Assembly: GCA_003247345.1 (NCBI GenBank)
Contig: QJZS01000004.1
Coordinates: forward strand, 1 to 47,692
Length of the DNA: 47,692 bases
Direction of reading: 5' to 3'
Source of the DNA: Spirochaetales bacterium
GTDB lineage: Bacteria > Spirochaetota > Spirochaetia > Sphaerochaetales > Sphaerochaetaceae
The notes beneath the pieces were generated by a model, which ran no database searches, was not told the origin of the DNA, and worked only from the letters and a program-made list of their open reading frames with translations. A program made the position numbers and the translations under genes. Below, piece after piece: positions 26,093-35,176 of this stretch (the first letter of the stretch is position 1; every line of letters starts with the position of its first letter).

Positions 26093-26644
26093 CTAAATTA
26101 TTTCGATTTGGCAAGAACGCATGGTAGAAAGTGCAGATTCATGGTTTTCTACCGTGGTTCCTGCACAGCAACTACTGTCGACTGTTATGGGCATTTCCGG
26201 GTTCATAGCCTTGATCAGCAGTGCATTTGAAACCACACAAATATCAGTACATACCCCGACAAGTTCCACACTATCGATGAATTCATCCTTTCCGATATAA
26301 TTGGCAAGGTCTACAGAACCGAAAGTAGGTTTTTCAAAAACCTGAGCATCTGATAACGGCTCTTGTAATTCGTCAACGAGCTGATGGCCTTCTTCTCCCT
26401 CGATACAATGGACTACCGGCAGATGCTTTCCCTCACTGGTGGAAAGATAGTTCTGCTGGTGTGTGTCCAAGGTATATGCTATAGGCCCCTTATGCTCTTT
26501 GATTTTCTTGACAATAGAGCTGACAACCGCTTGGGCTTCTTTCGTCCCGAGAGCGCCGGTAACAAAATCTTTCTGCATGTCGATTACGACAAGCAGCTTG
26601 CTAGAACGAGGTTTTGAATAATCCGTGTACGTTGCAGTAGGCAT
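26093..26644 (-). CDS. Isochorismatase-family hydrolase, nicotinamidase-like
   Basis: 183 aa cysteine hydrolase. The catalytic triad is visible: Asp in VVIDMQKDFV, Lys in FEKPTFGS, Cys in VGVCTDICV. The VCTDICV pattern and size suggest nicotinamidase (nicotinamide to nicotinate, NAD salvage), although the three-His metal site is not obvious to me. The start at 26644 has GGAG six bases upstream and lies 44 nt inside the upstream superoxide reductase gene, so the two are coupled. Confidence 0.78.
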   Translation of the reverse strand: MPTATYTDYSKPRSSKLLVVIDMQKDFVTGALGTKEAQAVVSSIVKKIKEHKGPIAYTLDTHQQNYLSTSEGKHLPVVHCIEGEEGHQLVDELQEPLSDAQVFEKPTFGSVDLANYIGKDEFIDSVELVGVCTDICVVSNALLIKAMNPEMPITVDSSCCAGTTVENHESALSTMRSCQIEII

Positions 26645-26978
26645 AAACATCTCCATGATCAGTATCGGTAAAGACTGCAGTTGCAGGACTTCCTTTCTTG
26701 ATGTCTTGTCTGCGAGTCTCTTGTTTTGTCACTAAATATATGGCACTAATTCTGTGTTCGTCACTTTGTGGGTGTGGTTTATTACCAACCTTAACATACA
26801 ACAAACCGTTGCTGTGTGTCAGTACACAGGTATGATAGTCATCAGTTAGTTTCTCTGATTGTGGTTCCAAAGGCAACATCTCTGTTTCACAACAGTAGAG
26901 GCTGTGGCCTCCATCATGAACGAGGTCTACAAGTGAAAAGCAAATGGGACAGCGGTAAAAGTGATTCTTTTTAGGCAT
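26601..26978 (-). CDS. dfx: Desulfoferrodoxin-type superoxide reductase
   Basis: 125-aa class I (two-iron) superoxide reductase that reduces superoxide to peroxide without making oxygen. The N-terminal desulforedoxin site has four cysteines (YRCPIC and YCCETE; C10, C13, C29, C30). The catalytic centre ligands are present: H49, H69 and H75 (HPQSDEH), C115 and H118 (CNVHG). The usual E-K pair just before H49 reads D47-Y48, so the lysine that guides superoxide is missing. This is a marker of an anaerobic or microaerophilic lifestyle. The 3' end overlaps the hydrolase gene. Confidence 0.9.
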   Translation of the reverse strand: MPKKNHFYRCPICFSLVDLVHDGGHSLYCCETEMLPLEPQSEKLTDDYHTCVLTHSNGLLYVKVGNKPHPQSDEHRISAIYLVTKQETRRQDIKKGSPATAVFTDTDHGDVYAYCNVHGLFKTSF

Positions 26979-27351
26979 GTATCCTCCTCCCTTCTAAAGT
27001 ACAAAGGTTCTGCGAAAGTGAAAAGGGGTAGGGGAAAAAATAAGGAATTGTGGACTTTTATGAATATCCAAATACTTTTTTAATATTTATATAGTAGATT
27101 CATGTCAAAAGTATCGCTTGATGTGTATTGGCAAGATTTTTCCAAAGCTTGGAATTGATTGATAATATTCATTATGGTTAGTGAAAACAGTTTATAATTA
27201 GTATTGTAATATTACGATATCTTTTCTATGTTGCCGATTTTTATGGACAGTACAAAGGTATAATTTCGTTCAGTCCAGTTTTTTCTCTTGTGAGTTGGCC
27301 GTAGTAGGGATATATATATGATAACAGAATGTATAGAGTAAAGGTTGAAGG
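26979..27351. other. AT-rich intergenic region before pstB
   Basis: 373 nt with no gene. It must hold the promoters for the leftward superoxide reductase gene and the rightward pstB. A small inverted repeat, TTCCAA-agc-TTGGAA, lies at 27140-27154. I do not see a convincing Pho box or standard promoter. Confidence 0.45.
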
Positions 27352-28182
27352 ATGAATTTGAATCAAACCGAATCGAAGAATACCATTGATTTCTCAGAAA
27401 AATCTGAAAAGAAAGATTTGAAGGAAATTATCACGCTAGATAAAGTTAACATCTACTATGGAAATTTTCATGCAGTCAAGGACGTGGATCTTTCCATTTA
27501 TGAAAAGCAAGTTACTGCTTTCATAGGTCCTTCTGGATGTGGAAAAAGTACTGTACTGAGAAGCATTGATCGTATGAACGATATGGTGAAAGGTGCGAGC
27601 GTGCAAGGAAGCGTACGTTTCAATGGAATAGACTTGTATGCGAAAGAAGTTGATCCTGTGAATGTCAGACGCCGCATTGGGATGGTCTTTCAGAAACCGA
27701 ATCCTTTTCCAAAATCAATATATGAGAATATTGCATGGGGTGCTCGATTAAACGGGTACAATGGGGATTTTGATGAACTGGTGGAAAACAGTTTGCGACA
27801 AGCCGCTTTATGGGATGAGGTTAAGGATAAGCTAAAGCAGAATGCATTCCGTTTGAGTGGAGGCCAGCAACAAAGACTGTGTATTGCAAGAACCCTAGCT
27901 GTACAACCTGAAGTCATCCTCATGGATGAACCAGCTTCGGCTTTGGACCCCATTGCCTCAAGCAGAATTGAAGATTTGATTTTGGAGTTGAAGCACAATT
28001 ACACAATCGTAATCGTAACCCATAATATGGGCCAGGCTTCAAGAGTATCAGATTATACAGCATTCTTTATGGTTGAGGATGATAGGACCGGGTATTTGGA
28101 AGAATATGCCCCCACCGAGCAATTGTTCCTTAACCCACAACATAAAAAAACAGAAGCATATATTTCAGGAAAATTCGGTTGA
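27352..28182 (+). CDS. pstB: Phosphate ABC transporter ATP-binding protein PstB
   Basis: 276-aa ATPase of the PstSCAB phosphate importer. Walker [11 protein letters not shown]-loop [20 protein letters not shown] (typical PstB), signature [14 protein letters not shown], Walker [13 protein letters not shown] and the H-loop TIVIVTHNM. An N-terminal ~30-residue charged extension precedes the usual start. The ATG follows AAGGTTGAAGG. phoU begins 14 nt after the stop. The permease and binding-protein genes (pstS, pstC, pstA) are not in the window. Confidence 0.93.
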   Translation: MNLNQTESKNTIDFSEKSEKKDLKEIITLDKVNIYYGNFHAVKDVDLSIYEKQVTAFIGPSGCGKSTVLRSIDRMNDMVKGASVQGSVRFNGIDLYAKEVDPVNVRRRIGMVFQKPNPFPKSIYENIAWGARLNGYNGDFDELVENSLRQAALWDEVKDKLKQNAFRLSGGQQQRLCIARTLAVQPEVILMDEPASALDPIASSRIEDLILELKHNYTIVIVTHNMGQASRVSDYTAFFMVEDDRTGYLEEYAPTEQLFLNPQHKKTEAYISGKFG

Positions 28183-28196
28183 TCGAGGAGAAAGAT

Positions 28197-28877
28197 ATGG
28201 ATCAGAATATAAGTAAATTAGACGAAAAGATGCAATTCTACCAGGAAATGCTTATCCAAATGGTTAATCGGGTAGAGGAAGCTATTTATCAGGCCCAATT
28301 CGCATTTCGTAATCATGATGTGGAACTGGCACAAAAAGTTATTGCAAATGACTGGTTTATAGATCGTCTCCAAGAAATGATCGAGAACGACGGAGTCCGT
28401 CTGTTAGTCAGTGAGGCTCCTTATGGGCATTATATGCGTCATATCATTGCTGGCATTAAGATTGTTGGTAGCTTGGAGCGGATGGGAGATCATGCAGCTC
28501 ACATGGCAAAGATGGCAAGCAGCAAGGATGACAAAATATTTATACCCTTTGTGGAACGTATCAGTGAAATGGCATTGCTTGGCGCAACCATGACACGAAA
28601 AGCCGTAGAAGCCTTCATCGATGTCAAAGCTGAGAAGGCAAGGGAAGTTGCCGCTCTCGATGATGAGATGGATGCAAAACGGGATGCTCTCAACAAAGAC
28701 CTGTTTGAGCTCCGACCAAAATCAGAGCCAGAAATGGAAAGAGTCTTGAATCTCTTTTACCTTACCAAGGAGATGGAACGATTCGGTGATCATGTTACCA
28801 CGATCTGTCGTTGGATCATTTACATGGATAAGGGAGAAAGACCCAAGTTGAATGGGCCGAGACAGAAGCAGGACTAA
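28197..28877 (+). CDS. phoU: Phosphate signalling/transport regulator PhoU
   Basis: 226-aa helical protein with two PhoU repeats; metal-binding E/D motifs are seen in ERMGDHAAHMA and EMERFGDHVTTI. In known systems PhoU restrains the Pst transporter and keeps PhoR in its inactive state when phosphate is ample. The start was moved to ATG 28197, which has GAGGAG six bases upstream; the ORF-track start is a TTG overlapping pstB. Its end overlaps the convergent phoR-like gene by 4 nt. Confidence 0.9.
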   Translation: MDQNISKLDEKMQFYQEMLIQMVNRVEEAIYQAQFAFRNHDVELAQKVIANDWFIDRLQEMIENDGVRLLVSEAPYGHYMRHIIAGIKIVGSLERMGDHAAHMAKMASSKDDKIFIPFVERISEMALLGATMTRKAVEAFIDVKAEKAREVAALDDEMDAKRDALNKDLFELRPKSEPEMERVLNLFYLTKEMERFGDHVTTICRWIIYMDKGERPKLNGPRQKQD

Positions 28878-30718
28878 GAACTATAGAGTTGTTCGCTTCG
28901 TTTATGCAGGTCAGTCAGCATGCCTCCCATTCGGGGAAGAGTGATGGTAAAGCAACTTCCGATTCCAGGCGTGCTGTCGATGGCAATGATTCCGCCATGT
29001 ACGTTGACTATGTGTTTTACGATTGACAATCCGAGGCCGGTGCCACCTTGGCTCCGGCTTCTTGCTGTATCAACGCGATAGAAGCGTTCAAAAATTCTAC
29101 CCTGAACATCTTTCGGGATTCCAATACCTTGGTCTTTGACCTTAAGTTCCACCTCATTTTCTGTTACTTTACAGGATAGGATTACTTCTTTTCCAGCCTC
29201 TGAATAATTCAAGGCATTGATTACAAGATTGGTAAGAGCTTGTGTGATTAAATGTTCATTTACGAAGAGCATGAAGTTCTCAGGATTATCTGAATTAATG
29301 GTCAATTTGCTTCCTTTGTCCTCAAATCGATACAAACATCCCTCTTCCGTCTCTGAAATGATTTGATCAATGGTAGTCCAATTCATGGTAGCCTTTGACT
29401 CTTCTTGTTCAAGGCTACTGAGCAACAACAAATCTTCAACCAATTGCTTCATCCGGTTTGCCTGGCGGTTAATGATTTGTGCAAAATGTGCAAGTTCCTT
29501 CTCATCATGAGTCTCGCTGATTGCCTCTGAAAATCCTGCTATGGAAGTGATAGGCGTTTTCAATTCATGGCTGACATTCGCTACGAAATCTTTGCGGATC
29601 TGTTCAAGTCGTTTGAGCTCGGTCATGTCATTGATTGAAATAACCACGGCATTGATTGCATGATCAACGCCGAGAACAGGGCCACTTAGGATTTTCAATT
29701 CTCTTGCTTGTCCACGTCCGGCAATTTTTGCCGTTTGACCAAATAGATGGCCGAATTGTTGGACACTGACCTCATGGTTCTGTCCATCCTGCAAGGTTGT
29801 ATTGCAAAGGGCTCTGATCTCATTGGAATTGATAACCTGAGAGAGGTTCTTTCCGATGATATTTTCCCCTTGGGCGAATAACAGCTCAGCCTGTCGGTTT
29901 ATCACCCGTATAGTCAGGCCCTTATCCAACATGAGAATTCCTTCGGTAAGACTGTTCAGGATGGCCTCAACCTGGTTGCGGCTGAATTCTACCTCATCCA
30001 TTTTTAATCTGATCTGCTTTGCCATCTCTTCCATGGTATTCCCAAGCTCAGCTAATTCACTCGGGCTTTCCAAATGCAACCGTGCACCAAATTCGGCTTT
30101 TGCATAGCGCTTTGCCAAGCCTTTTAATTGGTCCAGCGGTCTGGTAATCGTGGTGACTAAAAGAAATGTAATGAACGCAAACAAGATGAGAAGAACGGCA
30201 AGACCTCTAAAGAACAACCCTTGGTATATGTCCTGGTATTCGCCCAATTGATTCAAGGTTTTTGAGACCCTAAGGATTAAAATATCAGGATGGTTTTCTA
30301 TATGTCTCGCCCAATAGATCACAGGAAGGTTTTGGGTGGTACTCTTTCGTTCACTGGATGCCTCCCCACTGGTATTGGTAAGAGCCGCTTGCACCTCTTC
30401 CCGATATAAGTGATTGGTCATCGTTGCCGGATCATAATCGGAATCGAAAAGTACTTTGCCGGTTTTATCAATAACAGTAATTCGGGTTTCTGTTGATTGT
30501 GCGTAGGATTCAAAGTTGTGTGTAATCCAAGGTTCAGCGTCAGAGGGATCGATAAGTGTGGAGAGGTAATGAGATTTTGCAGCCAATTCTGAATAGGTGC
30601 TCTCATGAAGAGTAGTGGAGAAAGCCTTATTGGCAATCCATAGGCTGCCTAATAGAGAGAAGACAAGGACCAGAAGTGTCGTGAATGCCAAACGGGTACG
30701 GATACTTTTGTATTGCAT
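28874..30718 (-). CDS. phoR: PhoR-like sensor histidine kinase
   Basis: 614 aa: transmembrane helix near 12-32, periplasmic domain of ~130 residues, second helix, HAMP, PAS (AILNSLTEGILMLDKG), HisKA with the phospho-acceptor in FVANVSHELKTP, and HATPase_c (N-box NALNYSEAG, DQGIGIP, GTGLGLSIVKH). The architecture matches PhoR of spirochaetes and Firmicutes. Lying tail to tail with pstB-phoU supports a phosphate role (inference). Start ATG 30718 has GAGGAAAAGC before it; the ORF-track start is TTG. Its likely partner regulator is at 39846-40526. Confidence 0.82.
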   Translation of the reverse strand: MQYKSIRTRLAFTTLLVLVFSLLGSLWIANKAFSTTLHESTYSELAAKSHYLSTLIDPSDAEPWITHNFESYAQSTETRITVIDKTGKVLFDSDYDPATMTNHLYREEVQAALTNTSGEASSERKSTTQNLPVIYWARHIENHPDILILRVSKTLNQLGEYQDIYQGLFFRGLAVLLILFAFITFLLVTTITRPLDQLKGLAKRYAKAEFGARLHLESPSELAELGNTMEEMAKQIRLKMDEVEFSRNQVEAILNSLTEGILMLDKGLTIRVINRQAELLFAQGENIIGKNLSQVINSNEIRALCNTTLQDGQNHEVSVQQFGHLFGQTAKIAGRGQARELKILSGPVLGVDHAINAVVISINDMTELKRLEQIRKDFVANVSHELKTPITSIAGFSEAISETHDEKELAHFAQIINRQANRMKQLVEDLLLLSSLEQEESKATMNWTTIDQIISETEEGCLYRFEDKGSKLTINSDNPENFMLFVNEHLITQALTNLVINALNYSEAGKEVILSCKVTENEVELKVKDQGIGIPKDVQGRIFERFYRVDTARSRSQGGTGLGLSIVKHIVNVHGGIIAIDSTPGIGSCFTITLPRMGGMLTDLHKRSEQLYSS

Positions 30719-30871
30719 GCTTTTCCTCAAACTAACTTTATCAAGGTTGTAAGGGAGAAAATAGGGACAACCTTACAATTTCATTCTTTTTTCATAACTT
30801 TTTACTCGGGTTTCAACTTTTATCTTTCTATGGTAGGGTTTTCTTGTCAATATATTATTTTGGAGCATTTC

Positions 30872-31945
30872 ATGAATCTCGCAGTTCAAGAGAAAGAGCC
30901 CGCAAGGCTGTACGACACACCTCTTCTGCATCAGTCTTATTTCTGGTCTCAGGTAAAGCAAAATCAAGGCTTTAATATCAAGGCGTTCGATATCAAGACA
31001 CGACTTTCCGATCTTAATGGGAAACCAAGCTCGTCCTATCTTTTGGACGACGTCATGGTGCAACTCATTCCGATCAATCGGAAGAACAGCATCGCATATA
31101 TCCCGTACGGACCTACTTTATTGCCCAATGAAGACCGTATGGGATCCTTCCTTGAGGATCTTTCCATGCATCTGAGAGAAGTTCTTCCCCCTGAATGCAT
31201 TCTGCTGCGTTACGACCTTCCCTGGCAGTCAATCTGGGATGAGGAGGATGTCCCAAGATCATTGCAGAATGTCAGGCTCAACTGGGGGACAAGTAAGAAA
31301 CTTCTCAGAAAGGCTGTGTCTAATCAATTACCAAGTCACACCATGTTTATCGACCTCAGACAAGATGAAGATGAAATTCTCTATCGTATGCATCATAAGA
31401 CTCGTTACAATATTCGTCTCGCCTTGCGTAAGGGGGTAGAGGTAAAGCAAGTGGGGCCTGGGTATCTGCAAGCATTTTATGATTTATATCAACAAACATG
31501 CGAACGTAATCACATCACCTTGCATGATCGTTCATTTTTTGATGCCTTGTACCAAGCTGAGGATAGTGATGCCGGTATTGTACTTTTGATGGCATTTCTC
31601 GAGGATCAACCACTTAGCGCCATGTTCCTCAGTCGCTCCGCCAATCAGGCAACGTACCTCTATGGGGCTTCCTCTTCATCTAGACGAAACAGCATGAGCA
31701 CCTATGCCTTGCAATGGGCAGCAATCAAACTGGCCAAAAGCTGGGGATGCACTGATTATGACATGTTCGGGGTATCCTCATCCGGCGATACAAGCCACCC
31801 CATGCATGGCCTCTATACGTTCAAAAAAGGTTTTGGAGGATGGGCATACGAGCGTATGGGCTGTTGGGATTTCGCTTTTAATGAAGAACTTGCCAATGAA
31901 CTATTTGCTTATGAGATGGTAGATAGCGGGTATCATCTTCGCTGA
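30872..31945 (+). CDS. FemAB-family peptidoglycan-bridge type aminoacyltransferase
   Basis: 357-aa GNAT-fold protein of the FemX/FemAB group, which in known members transfers amino acids from aminoacyl-tRNA to lipid II. Seen: YFWSQVKQNQGF near the start, then MHHKTRYNIRLALRKGVEVK and a C-terminal ALQWAAIKLAKSWGCTDYDMFG with GLYTFKKGFGG, all family hallmarks. The ORF track extends back to 30713 over the phoR start; MNLAVQEKEP at 30872 with TGGAG before it is the better start. The 3' end overlaps the convergent XdhC-like gene by 13 nt. Confidence 0.83.
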   Translation: MNLAVQEKEPARLYDTPLLHQSYFWSQVKQNQGFNIKAFDIKTRLSDLNGKPSSSYLLDDVMVQLIPINRKNSIAYIPYGPTLLPNEDRMGSFLEDLSMHLREVLPPECILLRYDLPWQSIWDEEDVPRSLQNVRLNWGTSKKLLRKAVSNQLPSHTMFIDLRQDEDEILYRMHHKTRYNIRLALRKGVEVKQVGPGYLQAFYDLYQQTCERNHITLHDRSFFDALYQAEDSDAGIVLLMAFLEDQPLSAMFLSRSANQATYLYGASSSSRRNSMSTYALQWAAIKLAKSWGCTDYDMFGVSSSGDTSHPMHGLYTFKKGFGGWAYERMGCWDFAFNEELANELFAYEMVDSGYHLR

Positions 31946-32904
31946 AAGAGAACGGTTACCACCCCTCCGCATATCATTCCTAAGGATCCAGCTTTCTCAT
32001 TGCTCAAATCATAAGTCTTGGTGAAAGCAGACTGACTAGGATTAAGCAGCATCGATTTTGCCTCTTCAATGGTTCTGGCTTCAACTTCACCTCCACCGAC
32101 GGTGCCTAAAAACGTAAAGTCCTTGAATACAGCTAACTGGAATCCTACTTCACAGGGAGCTGAACCATGCTTCTCTATGACTCTGGCAACGATATGTTGC
32201 TCTCCTGTACTTTGGCGCAAGAGCAATTCCTCACTGAGCCTGACAGCTTGTTCGGTTTTTCGATATACGCTGATTACCTCTCCTAAGATTGCCAAAGCAA
32301 TCTCTGCTGCGGTAACAGCCCCTATATCCAAGCCGATTGGTGCATGGACAGTAGCCAGTTGTGATTCAGAGAATCCTTCTTCCCTCAATTGTTCGAAGGT
32401 AGTTGCAACCTTTCTTTTACTTCCTATCATCCCAATATAGGAATGGGGGAGACCAAGGGTTTTTTCCAGACAGACTTTATCAAAAGCATGACCTCTGGTT
32501 GCAATAATGAAATAAGGCCGAATCCACGCTTGAGGTGTATCAAGTACTTCCTCAAAAGGAGCACAGATACACTGGGCCTGGGGAAATCGCTGTGGATTGC
32601 AATATTCACTGCGGTCATCGATTATGGTTACTTTCAAAGCGAGATCCATTGCAAGATGATACAGGTCGAGTGCGATATGTCCGCCTCCGAACAAGACCAA
32701 GTGTACCTCTGATGCAAGATTTTCCACCAAAAGATCGGAGGAAGCCCAATCATGCTCGTGTTGGGCATACGTGGCAACCACTTTGGAGTCTTGCAATAAT
32801 GCCTCATCTCCAATATAAGGACCGTTAGTTACGGTTTTTCGTTGTACCGATTGTATTTTCAAAGCGTTCAATAAGTTCTTGTAATATGTTTTGGTATCCA
32901 TCAT
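31933..32904 (-). CDS. XdhC/CoxI-family maturation factor with reversed domain order
   Basis: 323 aa. XdhC proteins load sulphurated or selenated molybdenum cofactor into molybdenum hydroxylases. Here the Rossmann half comes first (LVLFGGGHIALDLYHLA near 68, IGMIGSKRK, APIGLDIGAVTAAEIALAI) and the CoxI half comes last (VARVIEKHGSAP near 235, GTVGGGEVEA). The usual order, seen in the second XdhC of this locus, is the opposite. It starts in an ATGA overlap with the cysteine desulfurase stop; the second of two adjacent ATGs has better spacing to GGAGG. Predicted cytoplasmic chaperone. Confidence 0.82.
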   Translation of the reverse strand: MMDTKTYYKNLLNALKIQSVQRKTVTNGPYIGDEALLQDSKVVATYAQHEHDWASSDLLVENLASEVHLVLFGGGHIALDLYHLAMDLALKVTIIDDRSEYCNPQRFPQAQCICAPFEEVLDTPQAWIRPYFIIATRGHAFDKVCLEKTLGLPHSYIGMIGSKRKVATTFEQLREEGFSESQLATVHAPIGLDIGAVTAAEIALAILGEVISVYRKTEQAVRLSEELLLRQSTGEQHIVARVIEKHGSAPCEVGFQLAVFKDFTFLGTVGGGEVEARTIEEAKSMLLNPSQSAFTKTYDLSNEKAGSLGMICGGVVTVLFQRR

Positions 32905-34031
32905 TCCTCCAGTATCAGTTTTAAAGCCTCAATGGTAGTTTCTATTTCTTCTTTGGTTGTAGTATAACCCATACTAAATCGTATCGTTCCATTTGGAAAT
33001 GTGTGCATGCTTTTATGTGCCAACGGGGCACAATGCAGTCCTACTCGCGTCTCAATTCCGAATCTTGATTCCAATAGATAGCTGATTTGAGATAACTCTT
33101 TGCCAGGGATATCGATGCTTATAACAGCAGTTCGTTCAGCCATGGTTTTTGGCCCGATTACTTTGATTCGTGAATCTGATAATAAATAAGTAAGTAATTG
33201 TCCTGCACATGTATAGGCATCAGTTCCTTGGTAAGGTAAGAAATCCAATGCAGCTGACAATCCGGCTATACCTACTAGATTTTGTGTACCCGCCTCAAGG
33301 CGGTCAGGAAATGTTGGTGGCATCTGAAGAGAAGAACTATAGCTTCCAGTTCCTCCTCCTAAAATAGGTTGTATACTTTTCGATACAGCCGAGCTCAACA
33401 CCAATCCACCGGTACCTTGAGGCCCTAGAAGTCCTTTATGCCCAGTGAATGCAATTGCATCTATCACGCCTTCTTCCAATTTTGATGGTACATGTGGGGC
33501 GCTTTGTGCACTATCGATATACGTTAGCAAGCCATATCTATGAGCAAGAGTACCAGCTTCCCTTATGGGTTGAATAGTGCCTGTTACATTGCTTGCACCA
33601 GTGAGGATCAATGCTTTTGTATGGTTGTTAATGAAATTTGGAATTGTGTCGAATAAAATTTTACCATCAGGGTCAGACGGCACTATTGTGTAGGGAATCT
33701 TATGGACTTCCAATGCTCGTACTACTGCATTATGCTCCATTGAGCTGATAAGCACATGGTCCTTTTCGGTTAATGTCCCTGCGATCAGTTGGTTCAGTGC
33801 ATGTGTGACATTTAATGCAAATGTCACATTTCGTGAATTGCTTGCACCAAAAAACAATGCAAGTTTGCTTCTGCATCCACCAACCATATCTTCCGTTTGG
33901 TATGCACTCTCGTAACTTCCCCTTCCAGAATTTGAGCCAATTTCAACCAGGTATTGTTGCATTGCAGCGGCAACCTGCGGGGCTTTTGGAAATGCTGTTG
34001 CTCCGTTATCTAAATAAATCCTTTTACCCAT
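32901..34031 (-). CDS. Cysteine desulfurase family protein (selenium/molybdenum hydroxylase type)
   Basis: 376-aa class V aminotransferase-fold PLP enzyme. YLDNGATAFPKAP opens the fold, SSMEHNAVVRAL and IDSAQSAPH bind PLP, FTGHKGLLGPQGTGG holds the PLP lysine, and RVGLHCAPLAHKS carries the catalytic cysteine. It probably supplies sulphur or selenium for cofactor maturation in this locus. The ORF-track start at 34067 adds 12 unusual residues; MGKRIYLDNGAT at 34031 matches family N-termini, though neither has a clear ribosome site. Coupled to the XdhC-like gene by ATGA. Confidence 0.87.
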   Translation of the reverse strand: MGKRIYLDNGATAFPKAPQVAAAMQQYLVEIGSNSGRGSYESAYQTEDMVGGCRSKLALFFGASNSRNVTFALNVTHALNQLIAGTLTEKDHVLISSMEHNAVVRALEVHKIPYTIVPSDPDGKILFDTIPNFINNHTKALILTGASNVTGTIQPIREAGTLAHRYGLLTYIDSAQSAPHVPSKLEEGVIDAIAFTGHKGLLGPQGTGGLVLSSAVSKSIQPILGGGTGSYSSSLQMPPTFPDRLEAGTQNLVGIAGLSAALDFLPYQGTDAYTCAGQLLTYLLSDSRIKVIGPKTMAERTAVISIDIPGKELSQISYLLESRFGIETRVGLHCAPLAHKSMHTFPNGTIRFSMGYTTTKEEIETTIEALKLILEE

Positions 34032-34123
34032 AGTTTGATGGTACAGGATAAATTGAGAAAAATCCATTGCAGAAACAAAAATATAATGGTTTACTAATTA
34101 ATGTACGTCTTAAAGGAGGGGAG

Positions 34124-35176
34124 ATGAAAAATACTGAACGCACAACAGTCATGACCGCTGGGGCACTACTTGGGGTGTTCTCCGTACTATTGGTGTATTT
34201 CGGAAATCCTGCAAATATGGGTTTCTGTATTGCCTGCTTCATCAGGGATTTTACGGGTAGCTTGCAATTCCAAACAAAAGCAGGGGTGCAATATGCCAGA
34301 CCTGAGATTTTGGGCTTAATTCTTGGTTCTTTTCTTATAAGTTCAATAAAGAAAGAATTTAGTCCGCGTGGTGGATCTTCAACAATGCTTAGATTTTTTA
34401 TCTCAGTGTTTGTGATGATCGGGGCATTAGTATTCCTTGGATGTCCAGCCCGTATGTGGCTTAGAATCGCTGGAGGCGATTTGAATGCAGTCGTGGGACT
34501 GGTTGGGTACATCCTTGGAATAGGAGTCGGTGCAATCTTTCTAAATAAGGGATTCAGCCTGGGGCGAGCGTACCTTCAGAAAAAGACTGAGGGATCTATT
34601 GGAATCGTTGTGACTATCGCTCTTGTGTTGGTAGTTTTGTTTGTTCCTTCACTTTTAATCAATTCTAGTAAGGCTTATGCCCCTGCCGTATTGAGCTTAG
34701 TACTCGCTCTTATCCTAGGTGGAGTAGCCCAACGAAGCAGGTTGTGTACTGTAGGGTCCTTCAGAGATTTCTTCCTTTTTAGAGATACGACTTTGTTGAC
34801 CGGGTCTCTTATGATTCTGCTCACTGCATTTATTGGAAATATTATTACCGGTAATTTCCATTTGGGGTTTGCAAATCAACCAATTGCTCATACTGAAGCA
34901 CTTTGGAATATTCTGGGCCTTTTTGTAGTGGGGTTTGGTTCGGTGCTCATTGGGGGATGCCCATTGCGGCAACTTATTTTAGCCGGCGAGGGAAATACGG
35001 ATAGCATGGTTTGTATCCTAGGATTGGCAACAGGTGCTGCGCTTGCCCACAACTTTGGTTTGGCTTCATCATCTGCTGGAACAACTTCAGCAGGGAGAAT
35101 AGCTGTTCTTTTAGGGATTGCATTCTTGTTCGTTATCGCTGGTACTGTGCGTAAGGAGGTAGTACATGCAAATTGA
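34124..35176 (+). CDS. yedE: YedE-type selenium metabolism membrane protein
   Basis: 350 aa, about ten transmembrane segments, YeeE/YedE family, thought to import a sulphur or selenium compound. Conserved cysteine motifs are GFCIACFIRDFTG, FLGCPARMWLRIAGGD, QRSRLCTVGSFRD and IGGCPLRQLILAGEGNTDS. The start at 34124 follows AGGAGG; the ORF-track start is 19 codons earlier. First gene of the rightward yedE-yedF-DUF3343-selD operon, divergent from the desulfurase. Confidence 0.88.
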   Translation: MKNTERTTVMTAGALLGVFSVLLVYFGNPANMGFCIACFIRDFTGSLQFQTKAGVQYARPEILGLILGSFLISSIKKEFSPRGGSSTMLRFFISVFVMIGALVFLGCPARMWLRIAGGDLNAVVGLVGYILGIGVGAIFLNKGFSLGRAYLQKKTEGSIGIVVTIALVLVVLFVPSLLINSSKAYAPAVLSLVLALILGGVAQRSRLCTVGSFRDFFLFRDTTLLTGSLMILLTAFIGNIITGNFHLGFANQPIAHTEALWNILGLFVVGFGSVLIGGCPLRQLILAGEGNTDSMVCILGLATGAALAHNFGLASSSAGTTSAGRIAVLLGIAFLFVIAGTVRKEVVHAN

